Below are positions 1 through 12,560 of a DNA stretch of 64,000 nucleotides, in pieces. A model generated the notes under the pieces. The model did not search any database, was not told the origin of the DNA, and saw nothing but the letters and a program-made list of their open reading frames with translations. This DNA is from Todiramphus chloris collaris (Eukaryota; Chordata; Aves; Coraciiformes; Alcedinidae). The position numbers and the translations under genes are program-made. Positions within the stretch are counted from its first letter, which is position 1, and each line of letters starts with the position of its first letter. The stretch lies in contig JANVCC010000076.1 in the NCBI GenBank assembly GCA_025345505.1, positions 7,241,577 to 7,305,576 of the forward strand. The letters are read 5' to 3'.

Positions 1-881
1 AAATTAAAAAAAAAAAAAGAAAAAAAAGTTTTTGCTTAGTTGATGTTTTAATTACAGTAGGTGAAGAAATTTTTGCGTTCTAGTTCATCCTTTGAACTCA
101 AAAACCCTGAGAAACAAGTCTACCAACAAAGCACCAAAGTCTATCTAAAATTCACCCTGACTTTTCTAAGACTGAATCACTAGGAAAGTTTTTCCACATT
201 GAAAACCTAATTCTTTTAAAAAAAAAAGTTCTTATGACATAGTTGATATTCTTATGCCCACAAAATACTACAGGTTCTATATTTAGTGTTTCATTTGAAA
301 AGATATCCAGCAATGTAAAAGAGATGTACAGCTACTACAGCCAGGATCCAGCATTTACTAAGACAAACTCCTGAAACCCCCACAACATCAAGGATTTCAT
401 CTAAAACCCTGTCAACCATGGTTTTGGTCCTTCTGAAACCTTGCAAATCAAATTACTTTAGACACAGAACATTTTAGTCCTATTATCACCACCAGCATAT
501 ACCATTAAAATCTGCAACAATCAATATTTTTAAAATTACATGACCACTAGAACATGGAAATCACTATTGGTTTCTAAGAAGTGCTGTAGATGGACAATGC
601 TTTTATAACCCATTAAAGGGATCTTAATTTGTACATCCTTATCAGGGTTCCACTGTTTCAACAAATAGGCGCTTCAGAGGAGCTTTATCTGAACAACACG
701 GTGTTCCGTACCAGTGGCCCTGCAATCAGCAATAAAATATAATGAAACAACATTAACAGCACACCACACTAGTTTGAGCAGCGTGTAATTCAATGAGTTT
801 TGTTAGTTTGGCCAGGACAGGTCTAAGCTGTCAGTAAATTCAGATTGAAAGACAGAGAAGACATTTTTCACCAAGTCTACA
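1..881. other. unique AT-rich sequence
   Basis: The window opens with an A-rich run (about 1-27). The rest shows no recognisable repeat, exon or RNA gene, and no open frame of note. It ends where a minus-strand CR1 tail begins. Confidence 0.5.
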
Positions 882-1480
882 TTCACAGAATCAGAGAATC
901 CCAGCATGGTAGGGGTTGGAAGGCACCTCTGGAGACCATCACGTCCAACCCCCCTGGCTCCAGCAGCATCACCAGAGCAAGGGGCCCAGGATCACACTGT
1001 CCAGGCAGGTTTGGAATCTCTCCAGGGAAGGAGACTCCACAGCCTCTCTGGGCAGCCTGGGCCGGGTTCTGCCACCCTCACAGGAAAGAATTTTTCCTCC
1101 TGTTCAGATGAAACCTCCTAGGTTCCAGTTTGTGCCTGTTGCCCCTTTTCCTGTCACTGGGAACCACTGAAAAGAGCCTGGCCCCAGCCTCTTGCCCCTA
1201 CACCCTTTAGCTATTGATCAGCATTGATCAGATCCCCCCTCAGTCTTCTCTTCTCCAGGCTAAGCAGCCCCAATGCTCTCAGCCTTTCCTCATTAAAGGT
1301 GCAGTCCTCTCAGCATCTTTGTATCCTCTACTGGACTCTCTACAGCAGTTCCCTATCTTTCTTGAACTGGGGAGCCCAGAACTGGACAAGATATTCCAGA
1401 ATTGGCCTCACTAGGGCAGAGTAGAGGGGAAAGAGAACCCTCCTTGTCCTGCTGGCCACACTCTTCTGAATGCACCCCAG
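882..1480 (-). mobile_element. CR1 LINE, 3' fragment
   Basis: Read on the minus strand this is the last ~600 bp of a CR1. On the plus strand it starts with the inverted tail (TTCACAGAATCAGAGAATCC) followed by a GGTTGGAAGGCACCTCTGGA block, the reverse complement of a CR1 3' UTR. Farther in come the inverted C-terminal reverse-transcriptase codons (CAGTCTTCTCTTCTCCAGG, opposite a SLEKRRL-type motif). The octamer tail is degenerate, so the copy is not recent. It is 5' truncated near 1480, the usual state of CR1 insertions. The 88-aa frame across it is antisense and not a gene. Confidence 0.9.
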
Positions 1481-4400
1481 TTACTTATGTCCTTTCTGCT
1501 TCTCACCATGTTTTTTTCACAGACCAATTAAAGACAATCTGTCATTATTATGGAAGTGTACCTAAGCCCACCTCCAGACACAGAAGGGACTCATGTCTCT
1601 ATGATCTGCAGTAAGTACAAAAATATAATAAGTATAAAAAGGTAGCTGTGCTGTCATTTCATAGGTATGCAAAGCCAGTAAAATAAACTCTTTTCTTCTT
1701 CCACACACACTTCTCCACGTACATTGTCAGGTGATTTCAGCTTCATCTGAAACATCAGGTATCGCTTCAAGCAGGATACTGGACTTCATGGTCGTGTGAC
1801 CTGATCTGACTTGGTACAACCTCTCCTTGTAGGCAGCAGCCTGCTCGCTCTCTCTCCAGCCCCAGCTGCTGCCTTAGTGATTGCAGCACACGCCATGGCA
1901 TGTCTGCCAGGGAGAATTTTGGGGTATGTGCTGTGGGCCCAAGGAAGCTGGGAAGCTGGGGACAGAGAAGCCACGTGTGGGAATGTTGAGGATGGCTGGC
2001 AGGTCCCTGCAGAAAAAAAATGGGAGAGAGAGGGAGCTGCTGACAGCCCACACGCCGGATGATCAGTTTCTGAAATGAGGAAAAGTAAAACAACACTCAG
2101 CAGTGATGAAAAGAAGTAAAAGAGCAGCCCTGAACTATCACTTCTCTCAGTGTTGCAGGGACTGGCTCCATGCCCAAGGCAAAATTACATCTAAACTCTC
2201 ACATGCAGCTGAACAGCTGAGAGAGAAATGCTGGAGCGTGCAGGGACTATCTGAGTTAAGTTCCCATTTCTACTTGCTCTGAAAAGCAGCTGAAGATTCC
2301 AACCTCAGGATTTAGCCTGAATGTTAGAAACGTATATTTCTTGCAGCCTTGTGAAGCCAAATATAGTGTTGTTAAGCGATACAGGAGTGTCCCTATAGGA
2401 TACTTACTCCTTCTTGTTCAGGAAGGCTGCAGCTCACAGAAATGGTTCCCAGGTGCTGTGCTCTGCTAAAACCAAGGAACCTCGATAAGCACTGACGTCC
2501 TCCCTGACAAAGCATCTGGTTTCTGCTATTCACCACCAAGAGATACCATCAGAGGTAGAGCCTCACCTACATTTAAACGTGGGGGTCAGCAGGTGTTTGT
2601 GAACATCTGGAGTGGCTTCAAACCGCAACTTTACCAACCAAAATTAAAAAGACATACAACATACAAAGACCTGAATTTCCAAGCTGGCACTGATATATAT
2701 AATTAGAAGAATTTAAAAGAAAGCTCCCTTACGCACGGTTATTGTGTAACCACCATCTGTGCAGGAGTCCTGTACTGAAGCACGCCATGCTGCCCACTCT
2801 CAGGGATGGGAAAATGGATGAGAATCTTCCTTAGGCTGAACTGATCAGACAGTTCCTCAACCATCTCCCTGTATATGAGGGGACACACAAGTGAAGCTAC
2901 AGCTCAGCTAGCTCCAAGACAGACGGATACTTCATTTTTTGAGATGGTGAACAATAGCTAACATTGCCAGCCACCCAAAGCCATGCTGTTAGCTATTCTT
3001 TGTGCCGAGATAGGGTCACTGCCTGTGAGATCAGCTTCTCTGAGAATAATCAACATACTGTACTCAACTCTTGCCAGGAAAAAGAGAGCTGGTTTTGTTT
3101 CCTCTCATTGCAAGTTTAATTTTCTCTTCTGAATCTGCGTTTTAAAGGGTCTCACAGAAGCATCAACTCTGTGTTCCTTGGTGATGGAATTTCATTAGTC
3201 TAAGGTGACATTTTAGGTTTTGTTTTAATCATTTCTAGTGTTATTGCTTCCTGCAGGGAAGGATTCCTTTAAATCACCGAAACATTGCTATGTACAGTAG
3301 AGATCTCCCTTGGCAGGATATGAGAGAGAAAGCATGCACTGGATAGCTATTCATGCCCTGAAAGTGGGCAGAGAGTAACAAGGATTAAAGCACTCAGAGA
3401 AACTCTGAGCACAGCCGTGTTTTGCAAGAAGAGTAATTAGAGGACAAGGCAAGTCCTGAAGTTGTTGAGGAAAATATTATGGCATACAGAAGCAACTTCA
3501 ACTCCTGTGACCACAGTAAAAAAAAAAATCTATGGCATTTCCTTCTGCACCAAACTTAAAAATATGTATGTGTATGCATAGAGATAAAGCATTACAACTT
3601 TATTTGCATCGGCACTATCCTTTAAATAGAACCAGAGATATTCAGCAAAATGCAATACACAAGAATTGTAGAAAACTGTAATAAAATTCTCCAGACCACA
3701 GCTGTTAAAGTCTGTCTCTGTATTTTCTAAGTTACCTAGCATTTCTATAAATTTTCACTTATTCTAGCTGGCTGATTTCATGAAAATCAATGTTCAGCTC
3801 CCAAATGCTATTCTATTAATTGTTCTAAAGAAAGTTAACCCTTAGAATGAGAGATGAAAGTGCCTGAACACAGCAGGCTCAAAATTGAGTTTAAAGTTGT
3901 GTTTTGTTGATGGTACATATAAATAGGATTTAAGCATTCAGGAGTTTAGTAAGATATAGAAATGACTGTCAAAATTATTTTTATATGTCTAATTCCCTTT
4001 CTTTTGAGCTCAGACGAAGGCAAACCATTTTTTTTTTAATCACTTGATTTCATTAATCCCTCTAGAGATTAAGAACTCAGTTTAAAAATATTACTTTTTC
4101 CTACACACAAACAAAAAATTCAATTTTATTGGAAAGATCATGAAGAGCGATGTCAATCTTAATAATGAGATTATCAAAGCCATTAGACACATATTTAAAA
4201 TTTGCATTGTTTAGATATATTTTCCATTAAAGAAAGGAATATTATGAGAATGTACTGTCAAAAGAAAATTTCATTTAAACCCAAGAGATTATTTGCCTGT
4301 TTTCCATCTCTACGTACCCCTTTGTATTTTAACTTTTTCCTGACGTTATCATGATCACAAATAACAATGTTGCACTGGCACATGAACTGCAGAAACAAAA

Positions 4401-5084
4401 CCTGCTTGGTGTTTATTTGTTGTCCAAGCTGAAGAAAGCACACAGTGCAAAGAGCACATTCATTAGCTATAAAAAAAAAATTCTGTCAGCTTTAATAATT
4501 TATGCTATTATTAGTAACACTGTGTGAGCAGGCATGTTTCCCAGGATTCTCTATAAACAGAGTCCAAAATCCATGCCTTTCATGGAATCAGGCGACACTA
4601 TTGCGTGAAAAATAACAAAAGAGCTTAACATTGAAAAATATGAGTGCTTCCATATAGACCTCCTCAAACTTAGCTGCTGGTAGTTTTCCTCCCTCAGGAC
4701 GCCTTAATCTTTCCTCTTCAACAGAGCCATTCCTTCTTCCTTTATATTTAGGTCATGATAATGAGTTACCTGCCTTGGTGAGTCATTGTGCTGCTATTGA
4801 CAATTCTTATGATTTTATAATGAGATATTATTTTTAAGTGTCAGGTTATATTACTATCTTGCAGCCAGTCATGATGCTTTCTGTCCTCTGAAATGACTAC
4901 TAGCCACATTTCTATCCTGGGATTTGCTGCAGAAGCAGCTAGCCTATGTGTCAATATCCACTGCTTTTTGCTGGTTTTAATAAAATAAAGCCATGCTTCC
5001 CTGAGAGTTAATGGCCACCTCCTCAATTTGATTTTATGCTTAGTGGGCTGAATAATAAGACTGGTCAGGAATTTTACAAGACAT

Positions 5085-5107
5085 TCTTTTCTTTTTTTTT
5101 TCCCCCC
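5085..5107. repeat. polypyrimidine run
   Basis: T-rich tract passing into a C run on the plus strand. Low complexity; no function is implied. Confidence 0.8.
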
Positions 5108-6680
5108 ACAAAATCCTTGGCAATAACACAAATTTGTCAGAGCTTCCAGTGGAGCTGGAAGCCCAGAAAGCATGTCAGCCTTATTTAGAAACAATATCTA
5201 AGACCATCCTTGCGCCTGCTACAGAGTGAGGGACCTGGTGGCCCTGAAGCACGTTTCTTTGAAGCTCTGTAAGGCTGATTAAGCTGATTCTCCAAGAGTT
5301 TCTTGTTGACCATCTTTGCACCAAGGCTTATATAAGAAGGAATGCTGTTTTCTTCAGAAGTTCAGGAATCTTAGTATTTTTTTTTTTCCTTCATTTTAGT
5401 TGGCTTGAAACAATATCATAGACTGACTTCATAGGTCACAGGGAATTATTAAAGTTCATTCAACAATTAATAGTCTTTTTAATCATACTTTTCTTTTATG
5501 CAGTAATGAGCTTCAGCATCCATCCAGTTTTACAGCAAAAAGGGATAGGAACATGTAGGAAGAATGGGACAGTCTGCAGGAGGTTGAAGATAATGCAGAT
5601 AAATGCATTCTAAAATGCAGGGAGAAAGCTGTGCAGAGAAGGATTGCAAAGCTATAATGGATAACTCTATAAAACCAATTTTATAGTAGTCAAAAAAAAA
5701 AGCACATTAACATCAAGAATTATTAGGGAAAGAGCAGAAAAAGAAAATTTTGCCATTTGCTCTCTAAATGCTTGACATTCCTACCTCTCAAACGCTGTGT
5801 CACATTTTAGAAAGGATATAGGGGAACTGAAGAAAGTTTACAGAACAGAAGCTGAGGTGATGAAAGACATGGAATAGATTCTATATGGGACATGACAAAA
5901 TGGACTAGAATTCTGCAAAAGAAACATTGGAGGACAAAATAATGGAAGTCTATAAAACACCGCACAATATAGAAATAATGAATAGGAACTGAGCAGTTTT
6001 TGCTGCTTCTCTGTATACAAGCTTTAAAATGTATAAAGTGAATGTATCAGAACACAAAAGGAACTGTTTTTTTCCAGAAAGCATGTAGTCACACAAGTGG
6101 ATGCTGGACAAGTATTTGGAAGAGCAATCCAATAAGAGTTATTAAAGATAAATCCACTTCAGGCTCAGAAATTCATCTGAGCTGAAAACAGAGACTGAAG
6201 AGTACCTAGCTAGGGAAGAAGCATAAAGACCTGACCAGCTCTAGCTCCTTGGTGTCTTCATAGAATTCCTTCTGGAAACAATACCAGCGCAGACAATTCT
6301 GTGGTGATACTAAACCAGTAGCAGCTCTTATCTTAAGAGGAATTCATGATAAAAAGCAGTTACCATGGTGACCTTGCATCAAAAACTGAGGAGATAAGCT
6401 AGTGGAATGAAAAACAATCAAGAATACCACAAAAATAATGTCCCAAAGAAGTCTCAAGTTGAAAACACTGAAGAGTAAATCAATAAATTACTATGCTTTT
6501 GTTCTTTTCCTATATTCCTTTCTACATATCTACTCCATGCTAGTACAGGAAAAAGATGCTGAACTACATGGATCCATGGTCTGACTTGCAGAGACGATTC
6601 TTAGGTTACTGTTGCTAGAGAAAAGATGTCAGAGACCACAAATATTATCAATATTATACATTATAGGGAACATGCTGGTC

Positions 6681-6701
6681 AGATCTTCCAAAGGAAGATC
6701 T
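6681..6701. repeat. 9-bp perfect inverted repeat
   Basis: AGATCTTCC, a 3-nt AAA spacer, then GGAAGATCT. Each arm contains the palindrome AGATCT. Of modest length and could be chance. Confidence 0.7.
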
Positions 6702-7503
6702 TCCCAAGTGAGAGACCCCCTAGTGAAATGAAAGAGGACATAGCACAGCAACATGAGAAGAAAATGGAAAGGGCAAATACAAAACTGTGTTAGCTATGAG
6801 GAGGTTTTCATTATTGATTTTGCATTCCTGTATGAATTTGTGACTTAAAGCTGAAAAGAAGTATGTGACTAAAGCACAAAAAGATAATGGAGTACACATC
6901 CCACAAAGAACGAATAATATTCATGACAAAACTTTTAAATAACCTTGATGGAGGTGGAGTCTAGAGAACATAATTAACCCTGTCATAACCGGATTGGTAT
7001 CTGCATACTGAAAGGGATGTTTTAACATTGCTGGTACCACCTAATCTCATGAATAATTTCCTTTTAACAAATCCAGTATCATTCTGCTTTAATAAACCTA
7101 CACCTCAAGAAATCTTTCTTAGTTCAAGCAGTGCAGAAATGCTTGTTGAGTCCGTGGAGATGTTTTCCAATAACCAAGCAAAACAACAAACAATTCCAGA
7201 GGTGGTCTAGGAGCCTGAAAGAAAAACTCTATTAAGTATCTCCAGTGGAACTCTACCATTCACTACTGTAGTACAATCAAAATATTGAAGTAATAATAGA
7301 ATTCCACCCTATTCACTACTAGTGCAGACAGAAATGATTTATTTTCCTGTTGTGGAACAGTTTACATCCTATCAATGCTTCACAGTAAAATAAGAAGACA
7401 CACAGAAAACAGTGGATTTCTTTCTCCACAAAACATGTTTCAGAGTTAACCCCTATGACAAGAAAACACAATGAACAGAAAACTTTGACATGAGAGTGCT
7501 ATA

Positions 7504-7560
7504 GGCACACGTATTCAAACACATGCACACACACATCTGTGCATGGTGTGCACACATACA
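7504..7560. repeat. degenerate CA-rich microsatellite
   Basis: Interrupted CA/TG dinucleotides (ACATGCACACACACAT and GTGTGCACACATAC). Purity is low, consistent with a decayed microsatellite. Confidence 0.6.
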
Positions 7561-10500
7561 AATCCTAGTTTCTCATTCCCATCCCTTCTAGTCTCAGTTA
7601 AATCACTTTAAACAGCTGGACAAAAAAATGTTTCCTTTGATTCTTGTTTTTGTATTTGGACAAAGTTTAGATGGAAACAGAGGAATTATCTCAGTGTTTG
7701 AACCCTTCATTTAGTGACTGTAGCTATTAAAATATGGTCATGTTAATTGCCATTGCAATTTATTTTGCACTAAATACTAATTCCTTATTTACACCCCAAG
7801 ATTAAATAGGGGAACATCCTCAAAATCGCCTAACAGCTGAAATTGCAGAGCACATACACAGAAGCAGAGCAAAACCGAAAGGCAGAGAGATAAGCTGGCC
7901 TCTCAAACTAGCTTACATTTTCTTTTTTTCCCAGTTTTTATTTTTATTCCATGGCCTTCTCATAATCTCAATAACCTGACCCATCTTTTTCACAATTGAA
8001 CTAATTCAACAAGGTTGGGGCAATTTCTGATTTTCTGAAAGGAAACTTCCACTTATTTCCATCCTAGTATTTCAGAATTTGTCCAGTATTTTCCAGTAAA
8101 TGGAGATGTTTGGGGTTTTTTTATTTTTAATTTTTTACCTACTGCTATTCATTAGAGCCTTAGGAGCATTTTATGACAGTACCACATAGCCACTAAACAA
8201 CATTTAATTTCCACTCAGCATTATCCTAACTCTGGTGCTAGAGAAATCAATGAAGTGGGAGCAAAGACAATTCAATATCAAATGCGTTCAAATATCTTTC
8301 CCCTATTCATCACAGACCTCAACATAAACAAAGGAAAACTCAAGTACAAACCTCAGAGTTTACATCCACGGAACTCCATGTCTTTTGTTTTAGAGTTCAA
8401 AGTATTTTTAGGGTTTGTGCTGCAGAGTCACACAGGCATTTTTGTGCAGTCACATCTTAATTACATTGGTTTCTCCCCTTTTCTTTCTAGAGGAGCTGTC
8501 ACTAAGATTAAAATTGTTGTTCAAAGCACATCTAAGCAAGAAGGTGACTTTAGGGTTCATTATCTAATTGATCAAACAACCTGCTAATTAAATGTATCTG
8601 GGCCTAATCAAAGTAGAGACACAATGCAGAAACACAGTGAAACTGTCAGCTAGGTACATGAGACTCAAACCATCAAGGAGACTGGAGCTCACTGTGTTGC
8701 TTAATTACACTGAAGCTAAGAATTTCAAAGGCGCCTAGCAGAGAGATTTGGCTGTGCAGCTGATATTGCCCTGGATATGTACGACCATGGTTTGGGAGCA
8801 CCTACATCTCAGCAATAAACTCTGTTTCACATGACTGCCCTTGCCAAGCTTGCTCAGCTCCTGCAAGTCTTGACTCAGCACATAGCAGGCTAGTGTGAAA
8901 TCTGGGCTGAATTATCTGAGTGAACAGCCTTCTTCATGGTTCCATAGTCAAAGTCAGATGTATAGATCTGGTATATCTCTAGTGTTCAATAAACCCCTTC
9001 CTTGTTTCTATTGTTTAAAAGCAACGAGCTGTAACAAGGGATATGTGAAATTGCCTTATGCTCTCTCTTAATTCTAGAGCCAGCAGTGTTTTCTTTTTCA
9101 TTATGGCCTATCCCCATCCTGAAAATATAAACAAGGAGCTGACTAATCTCTATGCATCTGCTAATGTCTGCGACTCACTGAAAAAGAAAAGAAGGTAGGG
9201 GTGAAGCTACTGTATTCCCCCCATGAATAGAACTTTTTCCATACTTAAATGGTAAGACAAAGAGAGAGACTGAGATTCTGAGAACAGATTTAACAGTCTA
9301 TAATTGACAACATGGGCTGGAGCCAGAGGTAACATGTTCTTTGGTCTGAACAATAATATGTTGGCCTTACTGATTCCAGACTAATCCACTCAGTCAAGGA
9401 CAATATATACTTTGCACTCAAATATTTCTTATGCAAAGGTGAACTACATTATTTTTCATTATGTTTATTACATATATTGCAGTAACACCTGGAAGTCCAA
9501 ATCATGATGGTAATGCTGAAATGATCCTACTCCAAAATTGACCTTAAAAGCGAGGACAGATGCAAGATGATTCATTTAATGCCATGAAATAAATCAGGAA
9601 CACAACTATGACCCAAAGTCACTGGCATCAGTCTTCTGCTCTAACTTGTGGGCAAAACTCCAGTTGTTTAATGATGTGGATAAAAACTCTAAGGCATGGC
9701 TCTGCCTGGTGTCATTCCTGGTTAGTGACCAACTGTACATTGCAGCAGTGTAGCTTGCCCTGGAGCCCAGAGAAGCTTCCCACTCATTTTTGAGAGTGGC
9801 ATCTCCAAAACGGAAGAAATTAGCCACCAATGCTGTTCACACAGTTTGCCACACAGCCACTAATTGGTCAAGTGTTTTCAAACACTCAAAATAGATCTAA
9901 TCGAATTCCCTTCCATGCAAATAGAACAGGACATAAGAGTAGGAAGGAAGAAAAAGTAAAATCCTATGTTTTCACATAGACTTTGCAGTCAGGCCAGACC
10001 TCAGAGACTTTAATATGTTCTCAAACATGGTAATTGTTCCTTATGGGAAGCATCAGCTGGTATTACACCAACTTCCTTCTGAGATTAATTCAATATATTT
10101 AGCACCAGGTCCCCATATATGACCGACATACTCTCATTTGAATCTCAGCCACTGTGGGAATATCTAGCGACTGGATCCAAGCCTCCCATTCAATTCAGTG
10201 TCATTCCATATGCTCCAAAGGCAGTTACAGCAACAGTAATTACAACGTAACTCCTTTAACTGAAAACACTTCAGCATTCAACAGAAATTTCCATGGAAAG
10301 TTCACATGTACATCAGGAAGAAAGCATGGAAGTACAGTAACATGTGTGTGTGTATGTATATGAACTCAAATACAAAATTCCAGCTATGTTACCAAAGAAA
10401 TTTCATATCTGACTTGCATTTTTCAGAGGCAGCAGGCCATTAATCATCAGTGGTACTCAACTCCTAGTAGCCCTTTCCATTCTTTAGGTTTACTTTTGTG

Positions 10501-10910
10501 CTATTTTTACAAGGAAATGAACTGGATGACTTTGAAATCAGAAACTTAAAAATCTATCTTAACAAGTATGTGTAAAAAACCATTAAAAATAATATTACTG
10601 CAGCCTTTCTCTGGCTAATGTAAACTTGGTGAAAAGAAGCATCAGTTCAGAGTCAGAACTTGCCTGTTGTTCCAAAAGTTTAGCAGAGCTAGAAATTTCA
10701 GAAAATCTAGTGGATGGAGTCATGGACATGGATTTTGGGAAGGAGCTTCATTTGGTAAATCCATAAAGCTCTAAGTATTAAGACTGGCAAAAGCTGAGGG
10801 GCTTTACCCATATTCACCCTAAAGAATTTGCCCCCAGGAGTTTTTCTTTGCTGCACAACTAGGGCAGGAAAATTCAAGGAATTTTAAGGGCAATTTGTAG
10901 TCAAATGCCC

Positions 10911-10943
10911 TTTCATTGCTATTGTTAGGCAATAGCAATGAAA
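10911..10943. repeat. perfect 14-bp hairpin, 5-nt loop
   Basis: Left arm TTTCATTGCTATTG (10911-10924), loop TTAGG (10925-10929), right arm CAATAGCAATGAAA (10930-10943). Every arm position pairs and the pairing stops sharply on both sides. It lies in unique sequence with no transposon ends around it. The stem is too short for a microRNA precursor. A template-switch mutation is the simplest origin; any function is unknown. Confidence 0.9.
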
Positions 10944-12059
10944 TAGTCAAGTGATAGCCTTTATCCCACAGAGCCTGAACTACTCCTTTAGCAAGAATAA
11001 TGACTTCACTTTCTAATGTTTTCCTATATATAAATGAGACAGAGGACTCACTGCTGGTTTTCTGCCTTCACCAGCATGCTCCTTTAGGCAACTGCCAACT
11101 TTGCTCATTCCAGAAGCCCCTTTTGCAGTGTTGAAAATCCTAAAGAGCACATTAGGAAGAAGACCAAGACAAAAATATTTTTTCACTATTTTGATGACAA
11201 GGAATCACCCCTTTCAAGTTTCCATCTCCCTAGAGGTTTTTGGAATTGCATTTTATCTTTCCCTCCAGAGGTTTTGCAATAAAGAGACAGCTAACTACTT
11301 GAGTACTCCATAAATATGCTACTTATATACTATGTAGAGTAAGAAAGTTTAAAATAAAAAGTTAGTATAGACACAAGGGTGACAACTAGCAATAACGTAG
11401 TCTGAGCAGTTTTACTGAAACCAACAGGTAACCAAAAAAAAAATCATTACTCACAAAAATTAAAAAGGATTTTTGATTTGACTTCGTCTAGACTTTTGAA
11501 AGCACAAAGAAATCAAGAAAGCAGGAGCAGAAGACCTGTGTCTTGCTCTCTCTCTTTGCCTTTGACAGAATGTCACCTTCCTTCCTTGTAATGAAAAAAG
11601 ACATCCAGCCCCAAAACTACTGCTTTAGTAGATTTTACTGCAATCAAGTGAGCGCAGGTATTTACTGCATCAACATGGCAAATGTCTAGCAGCCTGTCCT
11701 TCTTTGCAAATATATAGAGAGAGTACAAATAGAGGAGCCATCTCCCTTATGCTCTTCTGCTGACATGTTGGCACTGCAGCAAAACAGTAACAGCCATATT
11801 TTAAAACATATCTGGGACATTATGAAGGGGGAAAAAAAAACAACAGCAGTTTCTTTAAGTTGAAAATATAACTTATAAGGTGGAAATAACACATTGTGCC
11901 TTGAAAATGAAGCACTTGGATCTTCTTTTGAAATGGGTCATTGCCTCTCCTGTTTCTAGCCAAAGGGAAACCAAAGCAGGGAAAGGTGGGATGCCTTGGC
12001 ACAGGCAGAACAGCAGCAGAGCAGAGAGTAGAATTCAGATCTCTGACTTCCAGCTCACT

Positions 12060-12560
12060 GTATTTCCTCCGCAGCAGCTGCATTATCTACTAAAGAGGGA
12101 GTGGGCTCATCCAGATGAGTGAGTAAATGGTTTTGCCTTAATCCAGCAATCTGCGTTTTATATTTCTTTGAGGTTCTAACAAACGCAAGTGCAAGGTGCC
12201 CAGCCAAGTGCGAACACTGTTTTCTCTCCTTTCAAAAAGCAAATGATCCTCGCACGATTTGCAGCTACTGTATTAATTATGAAAACAGCTATTTACTTAC
12301 AATTTTTCTAAACTACTCTAAAAGTAAAACCGTTTAAACGTTGATTCAGTTTCAGTGCCCAGGAGAACTGCCCCCAAGGAATCCCAGCCACTGAATCGCT
12401 TGAAAATGCCCTTGTAAATTAGCAAGCGTTGCACAAACACTGCTGGCAAATTCAATCATTCCTGTGTCGCGCTGCATTGTTATCTTCTGCTCACTTAAAG
12501 AGATGAAGTTCATTTTTCCTTAATTCCATGTAGGCTAGTGAGATGATACGAATGACTTTG
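12060..12560. promoter_or_regulatory. CpG-enriched patch, possible conserved regulatory element
   Basis: About a dozen CpGs in 500 bp (for example GTGCGAAC, CCTCGCACGATT, TGTCGCGCTG), while the surrounding DNA is AT-rich and CpG-poor. Homeodomain-type cores (ATTAAT, TTAATT) occur among them. There is no convincing coding frame (a 72-aa frame at 12119-12337 looks like chance). CpG retention in a methylated vertebrate genome can mean selection or low methylation, so an enhancer or conserved non-coding element is a reasonable guess. Conservation cannot be seen from one sequence. Confidence 0.25.

Noticed and set aside
4841-5194. 117-aa minus-strand open frame
   Set aside because: No domain, uneven composition, crosses a polypyrimidine run; expected by chance in this length of DNA.
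7245-7334. Repeated word ATTCACTACT
   Set aside because: Only ten bases shared at two places about 50 bp apart; not enough to call a repeat.
8255-8587. 110-aa plus-strand open frame
   Set aside because: No recognisable motif, no splice or promoter signals; AT-rich chance frame.
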